DNA of 64,000 nucleotides from Hetaerina americana (Eukaryota > Arthropoda > Insecta > Odonata > Calopterygidae), in the NCBI GenBank assembly GCA_022747635.1, contig JAKTNV010000003.1:50883475-50947474 (forward strand), written 5' to 3'. How positions within the stretch are numbered: position 1 is the stretch's first letter; every line of letters begins with the position of its first letter. Shown here in pieces: positions 36,131 through 46,600 of this stretch. The notes under the pieces are model-generated. The model was not told where the DNA came from. It saw only the letters and a program-made list of their open reading frames with translations, and did not search any database. Made by a program: the position numbers and the translations under genes.

Positions 36131-37859
36131 AGTTTCACGTCCTTAATCGGCCATACAGAAATGGTGCCTTTATATTGTCGTTCATTCACTCAATGAAATT
36201 AGTGGCGGTGGCAATGGATTAATGAATAACAACCGAACGAGAGAAATCCATACCTCCTAATCTGTTAATTGGTCATCGTGATCGCGTTCTGGGCTGAGAT
36301 AAATGAAAAATGAGTTGGGGTTGGTAGCATAAATTGTGGCCGGTTGCTCACAAGTGCCTGGTATCTACATTTGCTCAAAATCTGGAACTCGTGAAACAAA
36401 TATATACCTAGTCAAAGACAAGGTAAGGATGACTTTTCACCAATTTACTACAAAACAGGTAAGATTAATGCTGTTACCGAAGTCAGACATGCATTCTTCC
36501 ATGCATTATGCTGGGGAAAAAACTTTGAAAGATGGAGACCGAAAGCCATCGTTGATAATTAAGCATTTTGTAATATATCACAAATCTTATTATTCCGATC
36601 AATTTCAACGCCAGAGTGCCAAGGTAATACTACTTTGAAAATATCGTCGTGGTGTCGAAATCGACAAGCAAAATATAAATAGTTTGGAAAATTTCCAAGT
36701 CTCTAATTACCAGCAATTGGCTCTTGTCACTCCACAAGAGTGGGTGTGCATCAATTACTTAAACGGATCTTAAATCTTATCGATATGCTTCGAGATTTTT
36801 GAAAGGATAGCGGGAAACATGAAAGGAATCAGAATGAATTGAGGGACAAGATTTTGAGAGGGTTCAGAGTCAGGAGCTTGTGGAATGGCGGGCATGATAT
36901 AGCACGGTGGGCGTATCGAAAAGGTTCGTGGGAACTGGAGTGGACAAACAAATATGGGATGCCATCGTCAAATGTGCCACGAATCATCGATGGCGAAGTC
37001 GAGAGATTGCATTTAACGCAAGCTCCCAACATCGAGTCCAGCTTGGGATCGTTTTGATTCCTATTCCACTTACCTGAGTCATTTTCGCTCGCACCTTCTT
37101 GATCCTTGACGATCTAAAACCATTATAGACAATTTTTTTAAATACTCCCAATCAACATATTGGCCAATGTCACTTAATGGTCCACATTATTTCAGAATTT
37201 ATGGTATATAATATCACGAAGCTTTGCAATAATCAAGTCGGCGAATGATTGAAAAGACTTTCGCATTGTAAAGTTTGATTTTACTCATGAGCTCTCGATA
37301 GTATTTGTGGGGCATAAATGACTGCAGCATTTATTAATATACGGGGCAGAGCAACGCGTCGTCTTCCCTCACGCTTGACGGATCTGTTGCAGTCACGCTC
37401 AATCAAACAGGCTATCATCGCGATCAAATTATTACCGAAAGACAGTAGCCTTGGATTGCTTTCTCTCCTCTGTGCTGCGCAAAGCGAGTTATTGCTTCAG
37501 AGGAAAGAGTAATAATTATTTTGTTAATGATTGATGATAGAATCACAAGAACTGTAGACATAAGATCCTCACCCATTTGGCAATATCACGCAATTAAATA
37601 TCCTCCGCAGTAACTGTCATATAGTATGAGAATACACATCTGGAAATCTTCATGTATTCCTGAGCCCGCGTCATATACATTCAACCGTCTATCTCGACCA
37701 CGTACTCACCCAGACACCCTGAAAACCGGAGTCGCGACTCTGGATGATTTCCCCAGACGTTCCTCCAGTTTCCGGGCATTCAAAACGTCCCAAAGCCAAA
37801 AAAAAACGTACCTCTCACATTCAGCGGCCCCGAGCGCCTTTTGGCTCCCGCTGAAGAGG
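36131..37859. other. Intronic AT-rich DNA
   Basis: ORFs at 36336-36638, 36839-37057 and 37626-37862 have no recognised domain. Nothing else is seen. Confidence 0.4.
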
Positions 37860-38170
37860 TGAAAGAGATGAGAGAGAGAATAAGGGAGGAGTGGGGCACT
37901 GGAATGGGGAGGAGGAAGTGGTACGTGGAGAAGAAATAAGGGGCATGCCGAAGGAAAGTATGAATGAATGAATGAAGGAGATGGAGAAGTTTGAGGTGGG
38001 AGGCCGTGGTAGAGAGGCGGTTGCTTGATTGGGAGGTTAAGCCAAAGAGGAGGAGACGGGGGAGAAAAGGTATATAGAATGGGGCCCGAGGGGGTGACGA
38101 CCGCGAGGCGAGCGGATCCGTCTCGCGGAGAAATTGTTCGTACGGTCACGATTCGCGGGCGGGAGTAAAA
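37860..38170. other. Purine-rich intronic island with a TATA-like box
   Basis: A G/A-rich + strand with a (GAAT)4 run at 37961-37976 and a TATA-like GGTATATAGAA at about 38069-38079, followed by CpG-rich sequence. An internal promoter is possible but unsupported by a known initiator or exon. Confidence 0.3.
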
Positions 38171-38630
38171 TGGGGATCGATGGTAATTGCGCAGTTTCCA
38201 ATAGTGATTGTTCCTCTCTCTATCTCCCTGCAAATGCTTTCTCACTTGTTTGTCGCTCGCGCTCACAAATTCCCACACATACACATGTGCGTTCGCACTC
38301 GGAACTCACACTCAACAACGTAATAGTCCCTCATTTTTTAAAATGTCTGTGCGAATATTTTGTTTCCCACTTTTGCCGGTGTGCGTCGAGTTTGTCTATC
38401 AATATTACACTTGCGCTCAATGTGCCTCTAACCAAATCAGGTTGGATTGCCTAGTGTATTTTTTTATTTAGGCCCACAAATAAATATGTAAAAACGTATA
38501 TATTTTTGGTTACTTTTCAATTTGTTTAATGAAAGTCGCATTGACGTAAAAATCTCATGGGTGCAAAAATACCCCTCCTTAAAAACTCATAGTACTACTT
38601 TTCGTTTAACAACATAGTACATATCTAATT
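38171..38630. other. Intronic DNA
   Basis: Mixed, then AT-rich sequence with no recognised feature. The far end of the mariner relic probably lies here but its terminal repeat was not found. Confidence 0.35.
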
Positions 38631-38639
38631 ATTTATATA

Positions 38640-39067
38640 ATCTCATGTCAAAAAAGACAAAAAGCATTGTTTTCACTTTTGATTTGCTCATTCTTGCCTT
38701 TTTGGGCTTGGGGTACTGGTCGGTGTGCCACTCAGAGCTTTGGCGTTTTGTTTTTGGGTCGTATTCAAAAACCCAGGTCTTATCACCAGGGATGGCGTTG
38801 TCCAAATAATCAGGTTCACTTTCATTCAATACGTTGCAAAAGTTCACTTGAAATTCCCGCTCGGTTGGTTTTTTCGTGACACGGTCGGCGCGCAGAGGTT
38901 TGCAATAACTAATGTCCTGCCACTTGCACAGCTTAGGGAGCACTGAGACTAGTTTTTTGGCAAAGCTTAGTGTGTCCCCCTACCTACTCCAAGTAATTTG
39001 ATCTCACTTCGACCAATTGGAGCGGCGCGGGAAATTGAATTGCAATACTTTTGGAACATACCGTGTA
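38640..39067 (-). pseudogene. Mariner-family transposon relic, truncated transposase
   Basis: On the minus strand, 38943 to about 38644 encodes a central mariner transposase fragment: GDKTWVFEYDP, KTKRQSSEWH, PKPKKARMSKSKVKTML, then FFDM. These are diagnostic mariner blocks, and the D in GDKTW corresponds to a catalytic Asp. The N-terminal DNA-binding region and everything after FFD are missing. An in-frame stop lies a few codons upstream of the conserved part. Beyond it, 39046-39067 reads TACTTTTGGAACATACCGTGTA, typical of a mariner terminal inverted repeat with a flanking TA. The element is about 430 bases against a usual length near 1.3 kb and is dead. Confidence 0.88.
39046..39067 (-). 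repeat. Mariner 5' terminal inverted repeat (probable)
   Basis: Inward from the TA at 39066-39067, the minus strand reads TACACGGTATGTTCCAAAAGTA, the usual mariner end pattern. The partner repeat at the other end was not found. Confidence 0.6.
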
Positions 39068-39114
39068 TTAATGAACCTACACAAATACGTATATTAGAAT
39101 AAATACATATATTC

Positions 39115-39131
39115 ATATGTGTATATATATG

Positions 39132-39179
<48 letters not shown>
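39115..39179. repeat. (TA)n microsatellite with TATG interruptions
   Basis: A near-continuous TA run, with GTATGTATAT at its start, about 50 bases outside the mariner end. Confidence 0.95.
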
Positions 39180-39182
<3 letters not shown>

Positions 39183-40569
39183 ATGCGAAATTCGCATTTA
39201 TCTTCACGTAATTATTGCAAAAGTACCAATAAACATGATTATAACGAAAACATAATACTCGTAATGTACGCGGTCACCGGATTTCCTCATATATGGCTTT
39301 AAATTACATATAGTATTGCATTCACTTTTTAGCAAATTGACTGTGGATGAACGAATTATGGCTTAATATTTTCACTGCCAATTTTAGTGTCTTTCTACAC
39401 CATACGTTTTTCAAAGAGGGAACTTCCGTTGATTTCTTTAGTTAACTTTTGTCATCCCAGGAAAATGAGAATCTGCAAATAATTCATTTTGTCTCCCCTG
39501 GTAAAGTAAATATGAAATGACTTCACCTTTATGTAAATGCAATTCGGGAGTCAATATATTTTTCGAAGTATTCGAAAAAGTGTCTTCATTTGGCCGCAAT
39601 ACAATTTACCGCAGTTGCCTACTAAAACAACTTAATTATTAATGCTCTTTCACTGCAGCCTCTTCACTCTCAGACCGTTCAGCCATTTTAAGTCCACGTG
39701 GAAAAAGCATTCAATGCAAATAAACTCGTATCCGCTGTTCCCATTTACTGTAAGATTTAAACAGTCATTTTTACGTCTACTCTGGTAAAAGATATGATTT
39801 TTTCTGCCAATATTCCGAAAAATTTATGGAGAATTTTTCCCTTTATCCAGGACTAGATGGTTTACAGTAATTCAAATACAAACAATCAAATATCTTTGAA
39901 AGCCTGTTTGCTCATTTCCTTGCTCCTGAACTTTTTACATTTTCTTAACATTTTTTTGCAAGTTTCATTTAAATTCATCACGGATTATCGTACAGGAGAC
40001 TGAAATTATTCCATCTTTGCAAACAGAAAAGAGGCAGGAAGTGTGGAAAAACAATAACTGTCTAAAATATCAATGGAATTAGAGCATAGTGAATTGGCAA
40101 GATCGAATGTCATTTTTTACTAGCGAATCTGTTTTTTTAAATCCGTTTAGCTCAGGATGTAGTGGACAGAAATTCGGAAAAAATGAAACCGTTTACCATC
40201 ACGATAGGGAGACCGTCATGCAATGAAGGACATTTGATTTATTTAATTGAACTCGAGCCAATTGTATCTGTTTCACCAATCCTCCTTCCTCATTCAAAAA
40301 ATTTAACAATTACTTCCAGAGTTAAATTTGGAGTTCAAAATGTAACCTGTCATCTACTTTTACAGTAGGAATATTTGAAACTGAAAATATATCGACATGG
40401 TTTGCTTCCCTTAGCTATAATTTCTCAACGGTATGAACCATTTGGAATTACTTATCAAAATTTTAATGACTTCACCTCAAGACGCGCAACAAAAGTTGAC
40501 AGTTGAATAAAATATGTAAGAAAACTTCTTGAGAGTAACAGAAGGCAAACACTAAAAGCGGTTAGAGCC
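39180..40569. other. Intronic AT-rich DNA
   Basis: No feature is recognised. Confidence 0.4.
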
Positions 40570-41320
40570 CCTTAAACATTCCCCCGCCCATGTGTACACG
40601 GGTCTCCTTCCTTTCCCCACCACTCGACTCACTTCCTCGATCCCCCTTCTCCTCCATCCTGCGCATTCCCAGCGAGTTTTCGGAGCACCGCGAACGCTCT
40701 TTTAAAACCCCCTCTCCTTTCTGTTCCACCACCCTCGCCCCGCGCGCCATCAATCCCCTTTTTCCCACCCTCATCCCTTCTCCCGTCCTTCCCTCCCCCT
40801 ACGGCTCGCTCGCTTTGTATAATTCTTCCGATCTCCGGAGCACCCAGCTCCCCGAGCCTCTTGAACTCTTTTAAGCCTCGCCGTCCTCCCTCTGATCTTC
40901 CCGCTCCCTTCACGGCCTCCTACCCCCTACCACCACCCTTCAACTCCCTCCCCCCATCGACCCCCTTCCAAACACCGACCGCCCTCCATCCTTACACCGT
41001 GGAATCGCGAACCCTCGCAGCTCGCCTCATTCCGCCGACCCACGACTCCCTCCTTCCTCTTCATTCGAGAGTGGGGAGGAAAAAAATTAAAAGAAATGGA
41101 ACTAAGGCGAATCATGTGGCGGGGTTTTACCCCAGGAGTGGGCGGGGGAGAGAGGATCGCGGCATTTTAAACTCGTGCCCCGTTTCAATCTCGCGTTCAT
41201 TCCAATCGGAGTTCCCTTCGCCCCCACTGCTCCGAGCCTCATCGCCCCCGTCCCTCTCTCGCCCTCCACCCACCTCCCATTTCCCCCTGAATCCCCGAGA
41301 CCTTTGAGAACAGTTGCTTC
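40570..41320. other. C/T-rich intronic island
   Basis: The + strand is pyrimidine-biased, with CpG and a short purine patch at about 41065-41160. Open frames on both strands are low complexity. Confidence 0.45.
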
Positions 41321-43942
41321 TCTTCAAGGAACCCCACGTCTTGACGGATTTAGGTGTACGATAACCTCGGCGATAGCCGTGGGAGGAAAGGGTGGGACAG
41401 CGTAAATGCTCATCTTTCCCAAGTAGCTGGGTGGGTGTTCGAAAAGAGGAATTAAAGAAGGGTTTAAATATCATCGTCGGTGGGATTTTTGTGAAAGGAA
41501 TGTGTAATAATTTAATGAATATATTATGATAGATTTTTTTATTTCCAAGAGCAAAATCCATCTTCTAAGGATTACCATTGAAATATGGACTGCGGGAAGT
41601 TCTTTTTTCAGCGTGAATCCACCATTTGATAATTTTCATACCATAAAGAAAAGGTGATGAGCCTGGATACCGAGAAATATATCGATACCACAAATGCCAT
41701 GTACACGTATCTTTATCATTTGCTTGTAACTGAACATCATTTAGTTAAGCATCGTAAAATGTGAAGTATTGTACCCGTTGTCGTCCAGATCAAAAATTCG
41801 TTGGAGTCCATTTGCCTACCCCGAAATTCCGATCGGCTGACGCTCATACGATATGAATTTACATTGCCGTGCGATGTTAAAATTCGTGACAGCCTCACAT
41901 GGCAAGATAGGTATTCCCGATGAAAATAGTCCGGGAATCACGGATAGGGGAGTCGTGTGTGGTCAGCGAATGATGCAGCGAATGTGGCGACAAACGGGTC
42001 ATGTGAAGAGAGCTGGCGAAAATGACGGCGGCGCCAGGGCGACCTGGGAGCAGTGAATCTAAACCCTTTCCCTAGCGGTGAGTTTCGCCATTCGTTAGTG
42101 CTACCGTTTCTTTCTTCGCCGCCGTTTCCTCGTGTGTCCAATCGTCCGATGGACTCCCATTGCCGTCCGTCTCCTCCGGAATGCGTTGTGCCCCCTAAGC
42201 GGCCTATTCCGTGAGTGAAATAATTTTTGAAAATCATTTCACTGCCTTTCCAAAATTTTTAGCATCAATCCAGACATCAGTTCCTCATATACAACTTTGC
42301 CATATCTATCGAGGATCTGATATTTCCGCGGTGAAAACTGTGAATAGGGAAAGGAATTTGAAGGCCGTGTTCGTTCAGGACTTTACACTTTTGGTTAAAT
42401 TAGTTGTGAAAGATAAAATGGAAATGCGCCTGGTGGAAAGCTAAGACTTTGCCTCGGCAAGCGCGGTGTGTCTAGGTACGCATTATCGTCATTGACCTAG
42501 TGTACATAGCATCCCCGCTTAGAACGACAAAGCAATAAGAGATATTTGATTAAGTACAGGAATCGAACAAAGCCATCTTGTCATTATTTTGGGTTCAATT
42601 TTATTGCCAAAATCGCTAATGGCCCAATTAATCCTGAGTATCAGAGCGGAGGAAAGTGTAGCACACTGCTAATGTCGATTTATTTAGTAAGCTCTCGTGA
42701 AGCAACAATAATGATCGTAAATATATAAGTTGAGCAGGAATTGGTGGCCATGAGAATTGTAAATGAATTTGGCCAACTAAATTTCATTAAATCAATCCAT
42801 TTATGACACTCATTCCTCCCCGCGCTAAAATCGATCTCATGTTCTTCCGCGAAGTGACTGCTTTTAAATATCCACTTAAAAAATTACGGGAAAAGACGTT
42901 GAGCATATTACTTCAGTGTTTTATTATGAGCCATGATGGAGAACTTTCTTGAGCTGAGCGAGGGAAAAAATAAGAATCACTGATTAAATTTGGAGATAAT
43001 TTCACCAGCCTCTCAGATAATCAAGGATAAAAATATATGGAGGGGGGCATAAAAAATGAGACACCCAGACAGATGCAATCTTGGTCATTTCGGGCGGGAA
43101 GGCCCAAAGGGGCAGGTGCGCGGAATGTAAACTCGTTCTCCGGCGTTGGATGTGTGGGGGCCCGCCCGTCACGTCCCCCTCATCTTCTCAAGTGATGATA
43201 CCCGCTTCCGTGGCTTCTTAAGCTCAGCCCTCTTCTCTCCTCCAAGGACGGCAACGCAAGGATGATCATTGTCTTCCCCCTTGCATCTCAACACTTTTAT
43301 TTGTTTCTTCGCTTTGTAGCTATGTGCTATTTGGAATCGAAAATAATATTTTCAGTCTAATCGTCACGAATCTTCAATGTCGACTACCCGGTTTTTTCAG
43401 CAGGGTATAAAATAAGATGCTCCGACTACATTACACTTTCTATGTAATAATTTAGTAATAATTTGAATACACATTGGTTCTGCATTCAAGTTTGAAAGCG
43501 TAAGGCTGGGTTAGGGATCGATACGGTCTGAGGCGTAGCAAAAAGGGAATATTGATTTTTTTTCCAGTACACGCGAGTTGTAATGACTATAATAAATGGT
43601 TCACTGTCGAAGATTTGCAAGTTTTAGAGTTTAACCTGTTACAAAACGCTAGCTCGTACAATAATTTAATCAAGTATTTCCAATGGGTTTATAAAGAAAT
43701 AAGTTTAAAATTGCTTTGAAAAACTGTAATGGATAACCTTTATGATATCATCTACTATGTATAACATTATATCGGCTTGGAAATATTTCCTATCTCGAAG
43801 GACTATATCTTCAAATTTGTGTTGGATTTAGAGGCTAAAGTTATAAATAATGCACTCGCTGTGTATCCATCTACATTATACCATCCTTAAAGCAAAATCA
43901 TAAGTATGCATTTTAACACCCTCTCTCCTCTCTGTCCCGCAG
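41321..43942. other. Intronic DNA before the last coding exon
   Basis: Mostly AT-rich, with more balanced patches at about 41900-42200 and 43075-43260. No exon is recognised. It ends in the pyrimidine tract and AG of the terminal exon's acceptor. Confidence 0.4.
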
Positions 43943-44739
43943 CAATGATCCGGCAGCTAGAACAACTCCGGAAGGACCGCGCCAGGACAGCCTGCAAGGC
44001 CGCCGCCGTCACTATGGGCGCGGGTGCCCTCGTGGGGCGCGGGCCCCGCGGTCTCCGACGCCTCGGCGGTGTCCCCTTCAAAAACCACCACCACCGGGGT
44101 GTGCCCTCGCTGGTGCATCGACACCGACGCCGGCGCCACCTCGAGGGTGATGCTGCCGACGAGGAGGACGATGAGGATGACGACGAGGGCGGGGGCCGTG
44201 GGGGGCAAGTGGGTCGGGAGGGGGCCATGATGCTGGGCGCCCCGGAGGATGTGGACGAGGACGAAGACGGGTGCGGCGTGCGACGGCGGGGAACGGCAAC
44301 AGTGAGGGTGTCGGGCGCCCGAGGCGAGGGGGAGGGCGGCGGGGGCGGCGCCGGCGGCCTCGGGGGTGCCGAGTGCGGGGACGGCGATGATGACGAGTCG
44401 GCTGAGGTGACGTTCGAGTGCGTGGCCCTGCATGTCAGCCCCGACCTGGGCGAGCGGGTGATGCTCTCGGGGGAGAGGGCGCTCATCGACGAAGCCTTCC
44501 CGGAGACGAGCCAGGCGCTCATGGACGTGCGAAGCAATGTGGCGTGGAACGCGGCGGCCGGCGGAGACCCCCGCCACGTCATCCGCTTCCCGCTCAACGG
44601 CTACTGCAAGCTCAACTCCGTGCAGGCGGTCACGAGGCTTCTCAACGCCGGATTCCGAGTCGCCGCGAGCAACGGAGGCGGCGTGGAGGGTCAACAGTTC
44701 TCCGAGTACCTCTTCGTGAGGAGGGTTTATCCCTCGTAG
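43943..44739 (+). CDS. twz: KCTD1/15-family (tiwaz) terminal coding exon
   Basis: The coding part is 797 bases, ending at TAG 44737-44739. The first two bases complete the split Pro codon, giving [21 protein letters not shown], continuous with the BTB exon and matching the KCTD15 linker. Counting from that Met as 1: residues 1-20 are the helical linker. Residues about 40-65 are basic and His-rich. Residues about 68-153 are acidic and Gly-rich low complexity. Residues about 155-260 are the conserved C-terminal domain ([60 protein letters not shown]). That domain is specific to KCTD1/15/Tiwaz. The exon is very GC-rich, with GC-rich third positions, unlike its surroundings. Vertebrate KCTD1/15 lack the long insertion and continue past the domain with a tail, whereas this protein ends four residues after RR. 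Confidence 0.95.
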
Positions 44740-45382
44740 CTGCTCTGAGGGCTATGGGGTGCCCTCTGACGCGGTATCCCTTGGGCTCGCCGGCTCGGAC
44801 TTCCTCTGTAGGAGAGAAGACCACGGGAGGAAATTTCTTCTTAACTGACGCATGATTTGGACTCCCGGAGGTGCTCTGTACCGTTTCCTCTTTCAACTGT
44901 ACGAAGATTATATCCATGTTAAATGAAACCGCTCCTCTACTACGCAATCACCTCAATCCGCGCTCAAAAACACGCTTGCTTATCATGCGGAGAGAAGGTG
45001 TGTGCAGGAAGTTTCTAAATGAATTTCCGCGACTTCGGAGATGTGGAAAGGAGGACCAGCGGTTGAGGAAATATTTCGACTTCTCCCGGCGTGTAAAAAT
45101 TTAAATGAATTTGTTTTTATCTGTGAATTCGCTATTTGTTGCAAACTTTCGACCTATTTTGAGGTTTCCGTGTAACCAGGGAGGACATAGCTCTTCACTT
45201 AATCCAGTTGCATATTTTTTAATCTCCTCTTTTCGGAGAGGATCAACGTCAGAAAATCCCCTCTTGACAGAAACGTAAGCGAAGCTTAATGTTTATGACC
45301 GTGGGAATAACGGGGGAAAGTTTTTGATGAGAAATAGCATGTACATTACACATGCATATATGTACATATAACGCACAGACAC

Positions 45383-45463
<81 letters not shown>

Positions 45464-45515
45464 GCTCTTGAATCCATGTGCATGTAAATGATACCTGTGT
45501 ATATAATAAATATCG
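44740..45515 (+). other. Probable twz 3' UTR with candidate poly(A) signal
   Basis: After the stop the DNA is mixed, then AT-rich. AATAAA at 45505-45510 is followed at once by a GT-rich stretch (TATCGTGTGTGTAG), the arrangement expected at a cleavage and polyadenylation site. A 3' UTR of about 780 bases would include the (TA)n repeat. The actual end is not proven. Confidence 0.4.
45389..45461. repeat. (TA)n microsatellite
   Basis: About 73 bases of uninterrupted alternating A and T, the longest such run in the window. It probably lies within the 3' UTR of the KCTD gene. Confidence 0.95.
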
Positions 45516-45639
45516 TGTGTGTAGAGAGCGGGGTAGAGAAAGGGAGAGAGAGATAGACAGGAAGGGAAGATATATATGATATTTATGTAAAATGAAGCTC
45601 TCTTCAATGACGCCACGAACCCCGCACACCCGGGGGCAA

Positions 45640-46600
45640 ACCTCTATCGATTCCACAGCGATGCCCTCCGGATACCTATTCCCTCAATCCCCTCTACCCC
45701 CCTCGCGCCTCTTCTCTCCCCCCCCACCTCCCCCTCTCATATTTCCTCTCCCCCCCGTTCCCACCACAACCCCAGGGGGTAATGTGAGTAGGGGAGGGGG
45801 CGACTGAGTCGGAGGAGGAGGCCGCGGAGTTGCGGAGGGGCTCGGTAGGGTCTGTGTGTTGGGAAAGTGGACGCACATTTCGTTCCCTGCACCCCTCCGA
45901 CCCCCCCCCACATCCCAATTACGAGTACAACCCCCGGCTCCTGCCCCTCCTGTCGTCCCACCCCTGAGCCACACTCACACACACACACCACCACCGCCGC
46001 GCCGACCCCCCCTCCGGCGGCAGCCAACTCATTTCAGTCGGCAAATAACGAAGCCTTTGCCCGGGGCGGATGTGGGCTATCTCCCTCTCTCCATCCTTGC
46101 CCCCCTCCCGCCTCCCACCCCCTCCTTACCTCTTCCACCTCCCCCCCCACCGATCTCCCTCTCCACCCTCTCCGACACTCCCGCCTCCCTTTGTCCTATC
46201 TTTTTGCCCCGCAGGACTGAGGTCGGAATACATACGACCGCCACCGACTCCCCCCCACGGCCTCCCTCCCCCACCTCGGGCTCCTCTGCCATCCCCCAAA
46301 AACTTCACCTACCCTCCTCCACCTCTTCACCCCGCTCCTCCCCGTCTATCCCCTCTTCTCCCCCCGCCCCCACGCCTTCGCCTGCCCACCCACCCGTCGA
46401 TTTTATAATGGGGACTGGATGGGCGAGAGGGAGGGCCAAGGGAGTGGATAGTGGGAGGCCAAGTTAACAGGAATATTTCCATTATAATTGCTATCATTAA
46501 TAATTTTATTGTTATTACTCAGTCCGCGGAATAAAAGGGCAGGAGGACGCGGGACGGGGGTCTGGGGATGGGAGAGGGGATTTCGGGGGTTGGGGCGTTA
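45640..46600. other. Strand-switching C-rich island with a G-rich end
   Basis: The + strand is C/T-rich at 45660-45780, purine-rich at 45785-45860, C-rich to about 46390, then G-rich with several G runs at 46540-46596. The 203-codon + frame is Pro/Ser/Thr/His-rich and phase-dependent, so it is not called a gene. Confidence 0.5.

Larger units (their letters stand above)
34827..43942 (+). other. twz intron, 9,116 bases
   Basis: GT at 34827 and AG at 43941-43942, preceded by a pyrimidine-rich tract ending TCTGTCCCGCAG. It interrupts a codon after its first base (C plus CA gives Pro). It contains GC-rich islands, a mariner relic, a (TA)n repeat and AT-rich DNA, listed separately. No additional coding exon is recognised inside it. 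Confidence 0.85.

Noticed and set aside
43887..44694. Long minus-strand ORFs of 236 and 245 codons
   Set aside because: They are antisense to the KCTD terminal exon and arise from its high GC content. The sense frame has the conserved domain.
45856..46467. 203-codon + ORF
   Set aside because: Pro/Ser/Thr-rich from a C-rich island. No domain, and content changes completely with phase.
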